Shown here one piece after another: positions 25,291 through 32,826 of a stretch of DNA of 64,000 bases. The first letter of the stretch is position 1. Each line of letters opens with the position of its first letter. The position numbers were made by a program, and so were the translations under genes. The DNA lies in NCBI GenBank assembly GCA_937911745.1, contig CALDPX010000041.1, positions 124,001 to 188,000 on the forward strand, given 5' to 3'. The notes under the pieces are model-generated. The model ran no database searches and had not been told where the DNA came from. It saw only the letters and a list, made by a program, of their open reading frames with translations. The DNA comes from an uncultured Alistipes sp. (lineage in GTDB: Bacteria; Bacteroidota; Bacteroidia; Bacteroidales; Rikenellaceae).

Positions 25291-26343
25291 CTATTTTTGA
25301 CGTTCAATGCTCTCTAAGTGTATGGCATTGAGTATTTTGTTTGTACACTCTTTGCTCAGTCCGAGTTGCTGGGTGTGGGCAGTTACCCTATCTACAACCT
25401 CCTGCCAGCGGTTAGACTGCAAAATAGTGAGGTTGTTTTGGCGTTTGAGGACTCCTATCTGGTCTGAAATCTCCATACGGCGGGCAATGAGTGAGAAAAT
25501 CTCCTCATCAAGGCGGTCTATCGTACCCCTAAGCCTTTCGAGTTCGCTCTTGCAGAGTGTAGAATCGGACGATGTGCTCTTCCAAACAATCTGTCCCAAT
25601 AGCCTCTCCAACTCTTCGGGTGTAATCTGTTGCTCGGCATCGCTCAGCGCACACTCGGGGGTGGGGTGGCACTCAATCATCACACCACCATAGTCGAGGT
25701 CGGCAGCTTGCTGAGCAACCGATAGCAGTCCCTCTCGGTTGCCGCAGATGTGCGAGGGGTCGCAAATCATCCTAAGGTGGGGCATTCGGCGTTTCATCTC
25801 TAAGGCAACGCCCCACAGAGGAGCATTGCGGTAGTCGCCCACCGAAGAGTAGCCCGCAAAGCCACGATGTATGAGCCCGATGTTCTCTACACCGCACCTA
25901 TGCAACCTCTCAACGGCTCCAATCCACAACTCCACATCTGCACTTGTGGGGTTTTTTACAAATACGGGGATTTGTGAGCCTTCGAGAGCCTCGGCAATCT
26001 CTTGTACACTGAAAGGATTGTTGGTAGTGCGTGCGCCTATCCACAGTACATCCACTCCTGCCTTGATAGCCTTCCTGACGTGTTGTGCGGTGGCAACTTC
26101 GGTGGCTACGGGCAGTCCCGTAAGACTCTTTGCCTCGCGGAGCCACTCCAAAGCCGCATCGCCTGCTCCCTCAAACGAGTTGGGACTTGTGCGAGGTTTC
26201 CACACTCCCGCACGCAGAACATCCACTTTGCCCATCGAGGCAAGCTTTTGGGCAATAGTGAGCACCTGCTCACGGCTCTCAGCACTGCAAGGACCCGCAA
26301 CGACAAGGTGTGGACTCTCTAAGATGGATTTAAGGTTGCGCAT
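25291..26343 (-). CDS. Fusion: DAHP synthase - chorismate mutase
   Basis: A 350-residue protein. Residues 1 to about 255 form a DAHP synthase of the KDO8PS-like subclass (VAGPCSAES, LRAGVWKPRTSP, ARTTNNP, VKNPTSAD, ICDPSHICGNRE, MIECHP). Residues about 262-350 are an AroQ-type helical chorismate mutase (LERLRGTIDRLDEEIFSLIARRMEISDQ). It catalyses the first step of aromatic synthesis and the branch step to prephenate; the mutase part may also give feedback control. Such fusions are known in Bacteroidota. It is the first gene of the operon; the next gene starts 31 bp further on. Confidence 0.93.
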   Translation of the reverse strand: MRNLKSILESPHLVVAGPCSAESREQVLTIAQKLASMGKVDVLRAGVWKPRTSPNSFEGAGDAALEWLREAKSLTGLPVATEVATAQHVRKAIKAGVDVLWIGARTTNNPFSVQEIAEALEGSQIPVFVKNPTSADVELWIGAVERLHRCGVENIGLIHRGFAGYSSVGDYRNAPLWGVALEMKRRMPHLRMICDPSHICGNREGLLSVAQQAADLDYGGVMIECHPTPECALSDAEQQITPEELERLLGQIVWKSTSSDSTLCKSELERLRGTIDRLDEEIFSLIARRMEISDQIGVLKRQNNLTILQSNRWQEVVDRVTAHTQQLGLSKECTNKILNAIHLESIERQK

Positions 26344-26370
26344 CGTGATACTCTTTATTTTTATTCCCTA

Positions 26371-26378
26371 CAAAGGTA
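26371..26378 (-). promoter_or_regulatory. Candidate -7 box of the shikimate operon
   Basis: TACCTTTG on the minus strand, 28 bp before the ATG at 26343; no good TTG at the -33 position. Confidence 0.45.
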
Positions 26379-26401
26379 GTAATAAACCCGAAAAATACCG
26401 C

Positions 26402-27424
26402 CTATTTTATCCCCGACTTTTTCAGAGCCTTAGTGTAGCGTGCAGCATAGCGGTTGTGCTCCGAGAGTGTTTTGGAGAAGTAGTGTGTGCCCGAAAAATC
26501 CTCTTTGGCGCAGAAATAGAGATAACTGTGGTCAGAGTAGTTCAGCACAGCATCTATTGCCGCAATGGAAGGTGTACAGATGGGTCCTGGGGTAAGCCCC
26601 TTGTTGAGGTATGTGTTGTAGGGCGATTTTACCTGAGTGTGTTTGTGTAGCACACGCTTAATCGTGAAATCTCCAACCGCATATTTGGCAGTTGGGCAAG
26701 CCTGCAAGGGCATACCGCGCCTAAGACGGTTGATATATACGCCTGCAATTTTGGGCATCTCGCCCACATTCTTGGTCTCCTCGTAGACTATCGAAGCAAG
26801 CGTTATGACCTCCATTTTGGAGAGTTTTGTGCGAGAGAGCCTCTTGGTGCGCTCTTCGTTCCAAAACCTCTTCCACTCCTTCGCCATACGGTCTGTGAGT
26901 GCTTCGGGCGAGATATTCCACCACACTTCGTAGGTGTTGGGGATGAAGAGTCCGATGACCTCCTCTTGCGAGAGGTTGTATTTCTTGGCAGTCTCGTGGG
27001 CTGAAAGGTGCGCAAGGAGCGTGATGCTATCCGCCTCAATCTGTCCCGCAATACGACCTGCCAGATCTTGCAGGGTGCGAGTATTATTAAAGGTGAGTCT
27101 TACAGGCTTCTGAGCACCGCTACGCAACATATTCACAACATCCATTGGGCTTGCTCCTTTGGGCAGGAGGTAGTGTCCCGCCTTGGGGTTGCGGTCGAGT
27201 TTTTTGAGTTTGCCTACAAAGTCGATAATGCCGAGCCTTTCCACTCCTGCCTCATCGAGAATTTCCACTACCGAGCCGTAGGAAGAGCCCGTAGGAATAT
27301 AAATATCGGTATCTTGCTCCACGCAAGGCTTGCCCGTCAACCATAGTGCGCCAAGTGCCAACACTATGCCAATCAGCACTATAAGCGAGATGCCGCCAAA
27401 TGATTTACGATGTTTGTTTGCCAT
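26402..27424 (-). CDS. mltG: Endolytic murein transglycosylase MltG
   Basis: 340 residues from the chosen start MANKHRKSFGG. One N-terminal transmembrane helix (about 10-30) places the rest outside the inner membrane. A LysM-like part (TFNNTRTLQDLAGRIAGQI) precedes the YceG domain with LFIPNTYEVWW, ASIVYEET (Glu216 is the probable catalytic residue), YINRLRRGMPLQ and SPYNTYLNKGLTPGPI. MltG cleaves nascent glycan strands and helps end their growth. A longer frame (from 27472) would begin inside the SRP RNA promoter, so the ATG at 27424 is preferred. A TATTTTTG element at 27443-27450 could be its -7 box. Confidence 0.93.
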   Translation of the reverse strand: MANKHRKSFGGISLIVLIGIVLALGALWLTGKPCVEQDTDIYIPTGSSYGSVVEILDEAGVERLGIIDFVGKLKKLDRNPKAGHYLLPKGASPMDVVNMLRSGAQKPVRLTFNNTRTLQDLAGRIAGQIEADSITLLAHLSAHETAKKYNLSQEEVIGLFIPNTYEVWWNISPEALTDRMAKEWKRFWNEERTKRLSRTKLSKMEVITLASIVYEETKNVGEMPKIAGVYINRLRRGMPLQACPTAKYAVGDFTIKRVLHKHTQVKSPYNTYLNKGLTPGPICTPSIAAIDAVLNYSDHSYLYFCAKEDFSGTHYFSKTLSEHNRYAARYTKALKKSGIK

Positions 27425-27436
27425 AAAGTTCAAAAT

Positions 27437-27469
27437 TTTTTGCAAAAATAAGAAAAAATTGTACATTTG
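27437..27469 (+). promoter_or_regulatory. Promoter of the SRP RNA gene
   Basis: TTTTTG ending at 27442, 19 bp, TACATTTG at 27462-27469. It overlaps, back to back, the presumed mltG promoter. Confidence 0.8.
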
Positions 27470-27474
27470 CACCT

Positions 27475-27578
27475 CGGGTAAGTCTTATACGACCAGCTCC
27501 TGCTGAATCCCCCAGGCTTGGAAGAGAGCAAGGGTAGGTGGTTGTAGCGGTGCGATATAAGTAGCTTACCCTTTTTTT
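27475..27578 (+). ncRNA. ffs: Signal recognition particle RNA (4.5S type)
   Basis: The short bacterial SRP RNA folds into one long hairpin that binds Ffh and guides co-translational membrane insertion. Here the ends pair (GGGTAAG at 27476-27482 with CTTACCC at 27565-27571), and the conserved apical part is present: CCCCCAGGCTTGGAAGAGAG then AGCAAGGGTA, with the GGAA-type tetraloop and the asymmetric internal loop. A strong promoter precedes it and seven T follow. Confidence 0.9.
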
Positions 27579-27587
27579 ATTTAGTTG

Positions 27588-27691
27588 TTTTGGCACTCTT
27601 TTCGGTATTTTTTGTAAGTTCCCTCAGTTACATAGTCCCGCTATGCTCCTTCGGGCAACTTTCAAAAAATCCGCGAAAATTTTTGCCAAAA
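27588..27691. repeat. Long imperfect hairpin element with CCCTCAGTTAC core
   Basis: TTTTGGCA (27588-27595) pairs with TGCCAAAA (27684-27691), and TATTTTTTGTAAGTT pairs with AACTTTCAAAAAAT. The core runs from CCCTCAGTTACATAG through CCG to CTATGCTCCTTCGGG, with CATAG/CTATG as an inner hairpin. Similar elements follow gyrB and prfA. It lies between the SRP RNA terminator and the next gene. Confidence 0.7.
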
Positions 27692-27736
27692 CAATCAAAA
27701 TAAGAGTAATTCTATTGACTATAAGTACTTTCGCAT

Positions 27737-28345
27737 ATGTCACAAACGGTTAAAATCTACCCACAAAACCCCTCGGAGCGCGAAATAGCCAAAGTTGTAA
27801 AGGTGCTCGAAAATGACGGTGTTATAATCTACCCAACCGATGGCGTATATGCTTTTGGTGCCCTGTTGAAGAGCACTAAGGCAGTAGAAAAGTTGCGTTT
27901 GCTCAGTGGGCGTGACGAAAAACTGCTCACCATAGTCTGCTCCGACATCTCTATGGTCGATAAGTTTGCCCGTATCGACAATGCGCAATTCAAAACCCTC
28001 AAACGCAATACTCCCGGTGCTTTTACGTTTATCTTGGAGCCGTCGAGCAAAGTGCCCGACAAGGCTCTCTCGGGGCGCAAGACGGTGGGTGTGAGGATTC
28101 CCGACAATCAGATTCCTCTGGCTATTATCGAGCATTTGGGCTTTCCGCTGGCTACCGCCTCGGTAAAGGATGATGACGAGGTTGTGGAGTACACCACAGA
28201 TCCCGAACTCATTGCCGAAAGGTATATGCAGAGTGTGGATTTGGTAATAGATGGCGGCTACGGTTCGCTTGTTCCCACAACTCTTGTGGATCTTACGGGC
28301 GATGAACCCGAGGTCTTGCGCGAGGGAGGAGGAGAACTAAAATAA
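27737..28345 (+). CDS. Sua5/YciO/YrdC-family protein (threonylcarbamoyl-AMP synthase type)
   Basis: A 202-residue protein of the YrdC fold, which makes threonylcarbamoyl-AMP from Thr, bicarbonate and ATP for the t6A37 modification of tRNAs. Seen are IIYPTDGVYAFG, the SGRDEKLLT segment, FTFILEP and GVRIPDNQIPLAII. It lacks the C-terminal Sua5 domain, so it is of the short TsaC/YciO kind; YciO-type function cannot be excluded (the usual KxR of the first motif is not obvious). A weak promoter-like TACTTTCG lies close upstream of the ATG. Confidence 0.88.
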   Translation: MSQTVKIYPQNPSEREIAKVVKVLENDGVIIYPTDGVYAFGALLKSTKAVEKLRLLSGRDEKLLTIVCSDISMVDKFARIDNAQFKTLKRNTPGAFTFILEPSSKVPDKALSGRKTVGVRIPDNQIPLAIIEHLGFPLATASVKDDDEVVEYTTDPELIAERYMQSVDLVIDGGYGSLVPTTLVDLTGDEPEVLREGGGELK

Positions 28346-28391
28346 TTCAAAATAAAGAGTTCCTTAGTAGACAATAAAAAAGCATAAAGAT

Positions 28392-28949
28392 ATGAACGAA
28401 AGCAGAAAAAATTTTTGGTTTGAGGCGCTCAAAGGTGGCACCTTGGTTGGACTTGTAACGGTCGCTTTTTCGATAGTGTTGCAGTTTATGGGCGAAAAGA
28501 CAACGCTTGTATCTATTATCAACTTTGCTTCGACCGTTGTGACCATCCTCTTGGTGTATGGTCTGATGCGCAAATTTGCCACTCAGCATAGTGCTGCCGA
28601 GGGCTTTACCTATGGTAGAGGTGTGGGCTTTGTGGTTGCTATGATGCTTTTTGTGGGTGTCATTAGCGGTGTCTATTCGGCTGTTATGGCAAACTTCTTC
28701 ATCCGCGAGGAGGTGCTGGCAAGTGTAGATATGGTTATGGCGGATATGCAGGACTTACTCCCTGCCGAGGAGTTCGATAGCACCTATCAGATGATGCGAG
28801 CATCGGTTGTAAATCCTTTGCTGCTGACCGTCTCTTCGGTGTTGAGTAACGCATTCTTTGGTCTGCTTATGGGCTTGTGCCTCTCACTGCTGACCCGCCG
28901 CCAGCCCGATATTTTTGCCCCCGAGCAGAACAACAACGAAAACCAATAG
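28392..28949 (+). CDS. DUF4199-like membrane protein
   Basis: A 185-residue protein with four likely membrane helices (about 15-35, 43-60, 78-100 and 143-165) and the phrase FTYGRGVGF that I associate with DUF4199 proteins of Bacteroidota. Function is unknown. It precedes the glycosyltransferase gene by 8 bp; in this phylum DUF4199 genes are often found next to such polyprenyl-phosphate glycosyltransferases, so the two may work together in the membrane. Confidence 0.8.
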   Translation: MNESRKNFWFEALKGGTLVGLVTVAFSIVLQFMGEKTTLVSIINFASTVVTILLVYGLMRKFATQHSAAEGFTYGRGVGFVVAMMLFVGVISGVYSAVMANFFIREEVLASVDMVMADMQDLLPAEEFDSTYQMMRASVVNPLLLTVSSVLSNAFFGLLMGLCLSLLTRRQPDIFAPEQNNNENQ

Positions 28950-28957
28950 TAGAGTCT

Positions 28958-29905
28958 ATGGATATTAGTGTAGTAATACCTCTGCTGAACGAGGAGGAGT
29001 CGCTGGGCGAACTCTACTCGTGGATTGTGAGAGTGATGGAGAAGGAGGGCTACTCCTTCGAGTTGCTTTTTATTGATGACGGCAGCACCGACTCTTCGTG
29101 GAGCGTTGTGGAACGTCTTGCCGAGAGCGACCAAAGGGTTAAGGCTGTACGATTTCGCACCAACTACGGCAAGAGTGCGGCTCTCTACTGTGGCTTCGAG
29201 CGTGCCGAAGGCGATGTGGTAATAACTATGGATGCAGACTTGCAGGACTCGCCTGACGAGATACCCGCACTCTACAAGATGATAGTGGAGGAGGGCTATG
29301 ATATGGTCTCGGGCTGGAAACGCACACGCCACGACCCCAAAGCCAAAACCCTGCCGAGTAAATTCTTCAACGCAACCTGCCGCTGGGCTTCGGGCATAAA
29401 ACTGCACGACTTCAACTGCGGACTGAAAGCCTACCGCCAAAAGGTTGTCAAGAGTATCGAGGTTTATGGCGAGATGCACCGCTATATTCCCATTCTTGCC
29501 AAGAGGGCGGGCTTTGGACATATTGGCGAGAAGGAAGTGAGGCACTATCCCCGCAAGTTTGGTGTGTCGAAGTATGGCTGGGAGAGGCTCCTCAAAGGCT
29601 ATCTCGACCTTATTACCGTTATGTTCGTGTCGAAGTATGGTCGCTCGCCGATGTACTTCTTCGGCGGTGCCGGAACGCTGATGTTCCTTGTGGGCTTTGT
29701 TTCGGTGGTGTGGATTATCGTGCAGAAATTCACGCTTGGTAACCCGCTTACCAACCAACCGCTCTTCTACCTCAGCCTTGTGGCTATATTGCTGGGTGTG
29801 GTACTCTTTTTGGCGGGCTTCCTGGGAGAACTCATCAATCGCAACGCTCCCGAGCGCAACCACTACTTTATCGACGAGGAGATTGCACCGAAAGATAGAG
29901 TATAG
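28958..29905 (+). CDS. Family 2 glycosyltransferase with C-terminal membrane helices
   Basis: 315 residues. The N-terminal GT-A domain has VVIPLLNEEESL, LLFIDDGSTD and the DADLQDSPDEIP metal/nucleotide-sugar motif; two transmembrane helices follow near the C-terminus (FGGAGTLMFLVGFVSVV and LVAILLGVVLFLAGFLGEL). This is the GtrB/DPM1-like type that moves a sugar from a nucleotide donor to polyprenyl phosphate on the cytoplasmic face. The start at 28958 gives the standard MDISVVIPL N-terminus; the frame extends upstream into the previous gene. The acceptor sugar is unknown. Confidence 0.9.
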   Translation: MDISVVIPLLNEEESLGELYSWIVRVMEKEGYSFELLFIDDGSTDSSWSVVERLAESDQRVKAVRFRTNYGKSAALYCGFERAEGDVVITMDADLQDSPDEIPALYKMIVEEGYDMVSGWKRTRHDPKAKTLPSKFFNATCRWASGIKLHDFNCGLKAYRQKVVKSIEVYGEMHRYIPILAKRAGFGHIGEKEVRHYPRKFGVSKYGWERLLKGYLDLITVMFVSKYGRSPMYFFGGAGTLMFLVGFVSVVWIIVQKFTLGNPLTNQPLFYLSLVAILLGVVLFLAGFLGELINRNAPERNHYFIDEEIAPKDRV

Positions 29906-29935
29906 TTTTTCTAACCGACTTTAATTATACAAAAA

Positions 29936-30370
29936 ATGTTACAGAGGATACAAACCGTTTATTTGCTGATAGTTGCGGGACTGATGACCGCACTTTGCTT
30001 TACCCCTATGGCTTCCTATGCTGCCGATGGCGCAGAGGGCGTATTTGTGGCTTTTGATTTTTGGTGGATTGGGGCACTCTTCGCACTTGCTGCACTGCTT
30101 GCTTTTGTTGTGGTGTGGCTCTATAAGAATAGGATGTTGCAGGTGCGACTGCTCTGTGCCGAGATGGTACTGCTTGTGGGTGCTCAGATTTTCTCGCTGT
30201 GGTACGCCATCGGCTTTACGAATAATGTGAAGGCGATGGGCGATATCGTGATGACGAGCATCAAAACCCCCACCTTCTTCCCCGTTGTGTGCCTCATCTT
30301 CGTGTGGCTCGCCATCCGCGGCATCCTCAAAGACGAACGCCTCGTGCGCTCCCTCGACCGCATCCGCTAA
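29936..30370 (+). CDS. DUF4293-like small membrane protein
   Basis: A 144-residue protein with four transmembrane helices and the N-terminus MLQRIQTVYLL typical of the DUF4293 group in Bacteroidota. No function is known. It is the last of a rightward series (27737-30370) and is followed by a strong terminator. Confidence 0.8.
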   Translation: MLQRIQTVYLLIVAGLMTALCFTPMASYAADGAEGVFVAFDFWWIGALFALAALLAFVVVWLYKNRMLQVRLLCAEMVLLVGAQIFSLWYAIGFTNNVKAMGDIVMTSIKTPTFFPVVCLIFVWLAIRGILKDERLVRSLDRIR

Positions 30371-30399
30371 TTTGTTGAAAAAAGCGAAATAACTTTACT

Positions 30400-30438
30400 A
30401 AAACTCTCGGGTAACGGTTTGCTTACCCGAGAGTTTTT
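30400..30438 (+). terminator. Terminator after the DUF4293-like gene
   Basis: A 15-bp perfect stem (AAAACTCTCGGGTAA/TTACCCGAGAGTTTT) with an 8-nt loop and T-run; it may also serve the converging gene at 30495. Confidence 0.9.
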
Positions 30439-30494
30439 AGTGGAAGAAAGGTGAGAACTGTGAGGTGTGAGAGAAATAGCAGAGTTGATAACCT

Positions 30495-31976
30495 CTATAA
30501 ATCTTTCAATCCGCGGTAGCGTTGGATGAACTCCTCTTCGTGGGGTGCGAGGCGGTGGAAGGTGGTATCGATGTGGTAGTAAGAGCCCTTGAAGCAGACA
30601 AGGGCTACTCCACAAAGGAAACTATATGCCTCGTCATAGATAAAGTTGGTGAGTTTTTGTCCCGAAGTGGATAAATATCCATATTTATCCTCCTTACGAG
30701 CCACCACAAAGCCCTCCGACACGCAACCCATCCAGTCGCAAGCCACCGAGGAGAGTTGTCTGCCGCAAGAGTCGTAGAGGTGCCATTTGCCATTACTGTC
30801 GGCGGCAGTTACAATACCCTCTTTGTGGTGCCAATCAAGGTCCTCCCACACATCATTCATAATCATCCGTCCTTCGGTATCCATCATTCCATAGCCGCGA
30901 GGCGTTTTGACGACTGCCCTGTTGGATAAGAACTCGTCGGCATAGAGCAGAATACGTTGTAGTGGCAGCCTGTTGCCATTGGTGTGGGCATAGCCCCAGA
31001 GTCTGCCTATGCGATAGCGAACCATTTGGTTGCCTGCGGGTAACACCTCTTCGCAGGTATCAAAATCTACCATCGGCAGAGGCTCAATATCTTGGCTGAC
31101 TAAGAAATCGTAGGCGGTGGGTTGTGTGGTGCAGCCCGAGAGTAGTCCCGTAAGCAGCGGTAGAGGTCTGAAAGGCTCTACTGCAATCTCCTCCAATATC
31201 CCCGCAAGTTCTGCCGAGGAGCCTTTGTGTTGTAGGCTTTCTACAATCTTTACAATAGGACGTATGGCATAGTGTTCGCCAGTGGCAAGGATTGCTCTGA
31301 GTCGTCGTTGGTTCTCGGCAATGGTTTTACTACTTTGGGCGAGCAACTTATAGGCGTCTGTCTGACATCCCGCAATGTAGAGCAACAGAGCAACCCTGCA
31401 TAGTTGATGTATCGCACTACCATTGGTTGGAGTGATGGGATAGTCGGAGAGTTTTAGGTGACACTCCTTGTCAAAACCGACACTCTTGCGCGTGAAGAGG
31501 AGTTTATCCCAACCCTCCTGCAAAATTTGCTGTGCTACGAATGCCACACTCTCCAATGCTCGCCTAAGCCGTGGACGATGTTTGGTGGAGCAGTTTTGGC
31601 GCACGAACTCCTCCACAGACACACTGTGACGTTGGAGAAGGGCCGGTAGAGAGTGAGGAGTACCCTCGTTATCGAAAACCACCACTGCCGAACGAAAATA
31701 GTGCGCCTCGACAAGAAGAGAGGAGTGTTGTGTAGTATGGCATTTTGCCACCATCTCTCGTTCTGATATGTCGAACGAGCCGCCGAGAGGCAGGGTCAAT
31801 CTCCACTGCTCCCCACCACCCCAAAACGCGAAATGAATCAATTCTTTATCGATGGTGTAGTTGTGTTCGATGGGTGTTAGCGGGTGGAACTCTTGGGCGA
31901 GTTTGTGATTTTGTTGCTGAGGGTGTGAGAGAGCCTCTATTAACGCATTAATACTCCACGTAAAGTGTTTTGCCAT
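30495..31976 (-). CDS. WG-repeat protein of the kinase-VWA cassette
   Basis: 493 residues. The C-terminal third has three to four WG-type repeats (RLWGYAHTNGN, RGYGMMDTEGR, GKWHLYDSCGR, DKYGYLSTSGQ), a beta module thought to bind proteins. The N-terminal part is not recognised; the phrase LLFTRKSVGFDKECHLKLSDYP looks faintly like a kinase catalytic loop without its Asp, so a degenerate kinase-like domain is possible. No signal peptide is present, so it is cytoplasmic. It starts 4 bp after the VWA gene and is surely in its operon. In E. coli-like yegI systems a PP2C phosphatase takes this position; none is seen here. Confidence 0.8.
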   Translation of the reverse strand: MAKHFTWSINALIEALSHPQQQNHKLAQEFHPLTPIEHNYTIDKELIHFAFWGGGEQWRLTLPLGGSFDISEREMVAKCHTTQHSSLLVEAHYFRSAVVVFDNEGTPHSLPALLQRHSVSVEEFVRQNCSTKHRPRLRRALESVAFVAQQILQEGWDKLLFTRKSVGFDKECHLKLSDYPITPTNGSAIHQLCRVALLLYIAGCQTDAYKLLAQSSKTIAENQRRLRAILATGEHYAIRPIVKIVESLQHKGSSAELAGILEEIAVEPFRPLPLLTGLLSGCTTQPTAYDFLVSQDIEPLPMVDFDTCEEVLPAGNQMVRYRIGRLWGYAHTNGNRLPLQRILLYADEFLSNRAVVKTPRGYGMMDTEGRMIMNDVWEDLDWHHKEGIVTAADSNGKWHLYDSCGRQLSSVACDWMGCVSEGFVVARKEDKYGYLSTSGQKLTNFIYDEAYSFLCGVALVCFKGSYYHIDTTFHRLAPHEEEFIQRYRGLKDL

Positions 31977-31980
31977 ACTG

Positions 31981-32826
31981 CTAAATCATTTGGTTGATAC
32001 TAAGAGAACCAATAGCGAGTAATCCAACAAGGTCGTCCAATGTTGCATTGTAGCATACCGCCCTGAAAGGAGGCTCTTCGCCTCTCAACTCTCTCAATGT
32101 GGCATTGTAGAGAGAGGGTAGAGTGCTGGCGGTATCGTATAGCAATCGTGAGTGGCGGTTTATGGGCAGTGTGGTTGTTTCGGTAGGGAAACGAAGTGAC
32201 TCTGTGGTCGTATCATACTGAGAGGCAAGATGAATGTTCATCAACAAAGTGTTTCCATCGTTGGTGGCTGTGCTCGTGATTCGCTCTGCTAACCTTCGAA
32301 TCTTCTCATCGCTTGCATCAGTAGCCTCCCCATCGGTAATGTTTATGACTATGGGCGGGAAACTATCGGGGTGTTTTCTGCACCACGAAGCAACCAAGCG
32401 CTGAGCCTTTGCCAATGCCTCTCCCATGGGCGTTTGTCCGTTTGCCTGGGGAGTAATCCATTGTCTTATTTGTGCAAATGTCTCTATCTGCTTACCCGAA
32501 GGCAGCGTATGTCGTGTGATTTTTGTGTAGGAATTGACATCCATGGCATCAATATCCACTATGGATTTGTATCCACCTCCAAGAGGAGTGTTGATGCCCC
32601 CTTCGCCATATCCTATGATGGCAATGTCGAAATAGTTGCTGACGTAGCGTTCGCGTCGCGAGCGATGGATAATTTCCTCAATGAGTGTATTTACCGACTC
32701 GGCAAGTGCTTCGGCTTTGCTTGTGGTGCGCCCTTGGAAAAACAACTCCTCTGCCATTGAACCCGACTGGTCGAGGAGTATTACAAAAGCGGCTTTGTGC
32801 AGTCTTGTAATTTGTGCGCTATACAT
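31981..32826 (-). CDS. VWA-domain protein (YegL/TerY-like)
   Basis: A 281-residue protein, mainly one von Willebrand factor A domain with a full metal site (MIDAS): DQSGSM at residues 19-24, the Thr in GQTPMGEAL and the Asp in NITDGEATD. There is no signal peptide or membrane helix, so it acts in the cytoplasm, as do YegL and TerY. Such VWA proteins are found with protein kinases and phosphatases in signalling triads. It overlaps the end of the kinase gene by 46 bp in another frame, which shows tight translational coupling. Confidence 0.88.
   Translation of the reverse strand: MYSAQITRLHKAAFVILLDQSGSMAEELFFQGRTTSKAEALAESVNTLIEEIIHRSRRERYVSNYFDIAIIGYGEGGINTPLGGGYKSIVDIDAMDVNSYTKITRHTLPSGKQIETFAQIRQWITPQANGQTPMGEALAKAQRLVASWCRKHPDSFPPIVINITDGEATDASDEKIRRLAERITSTATNDGNTLLMNIHLASQYDTTTESLRFPTETTTLPINRHSRLLYDTASTLPSLYNATLRELRGEEPPFRAVCYNATLDDLVGLLAIGSLSINQMI

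Noticed and set aside
26775..26800. Loss of the first Glu in the MltG motif (ASIVYEET instead of ASIVExET)
   Set aside because: The Glu directly before Thr, the one conserved in all versions I recall, is present, so activity is probably kept.
28877..28957. Extended N-terminus of the glycosyltransferase
   Set aside because: It would overlap the previous gene by 73 bp and precedes the standard MDISVVIPL start.
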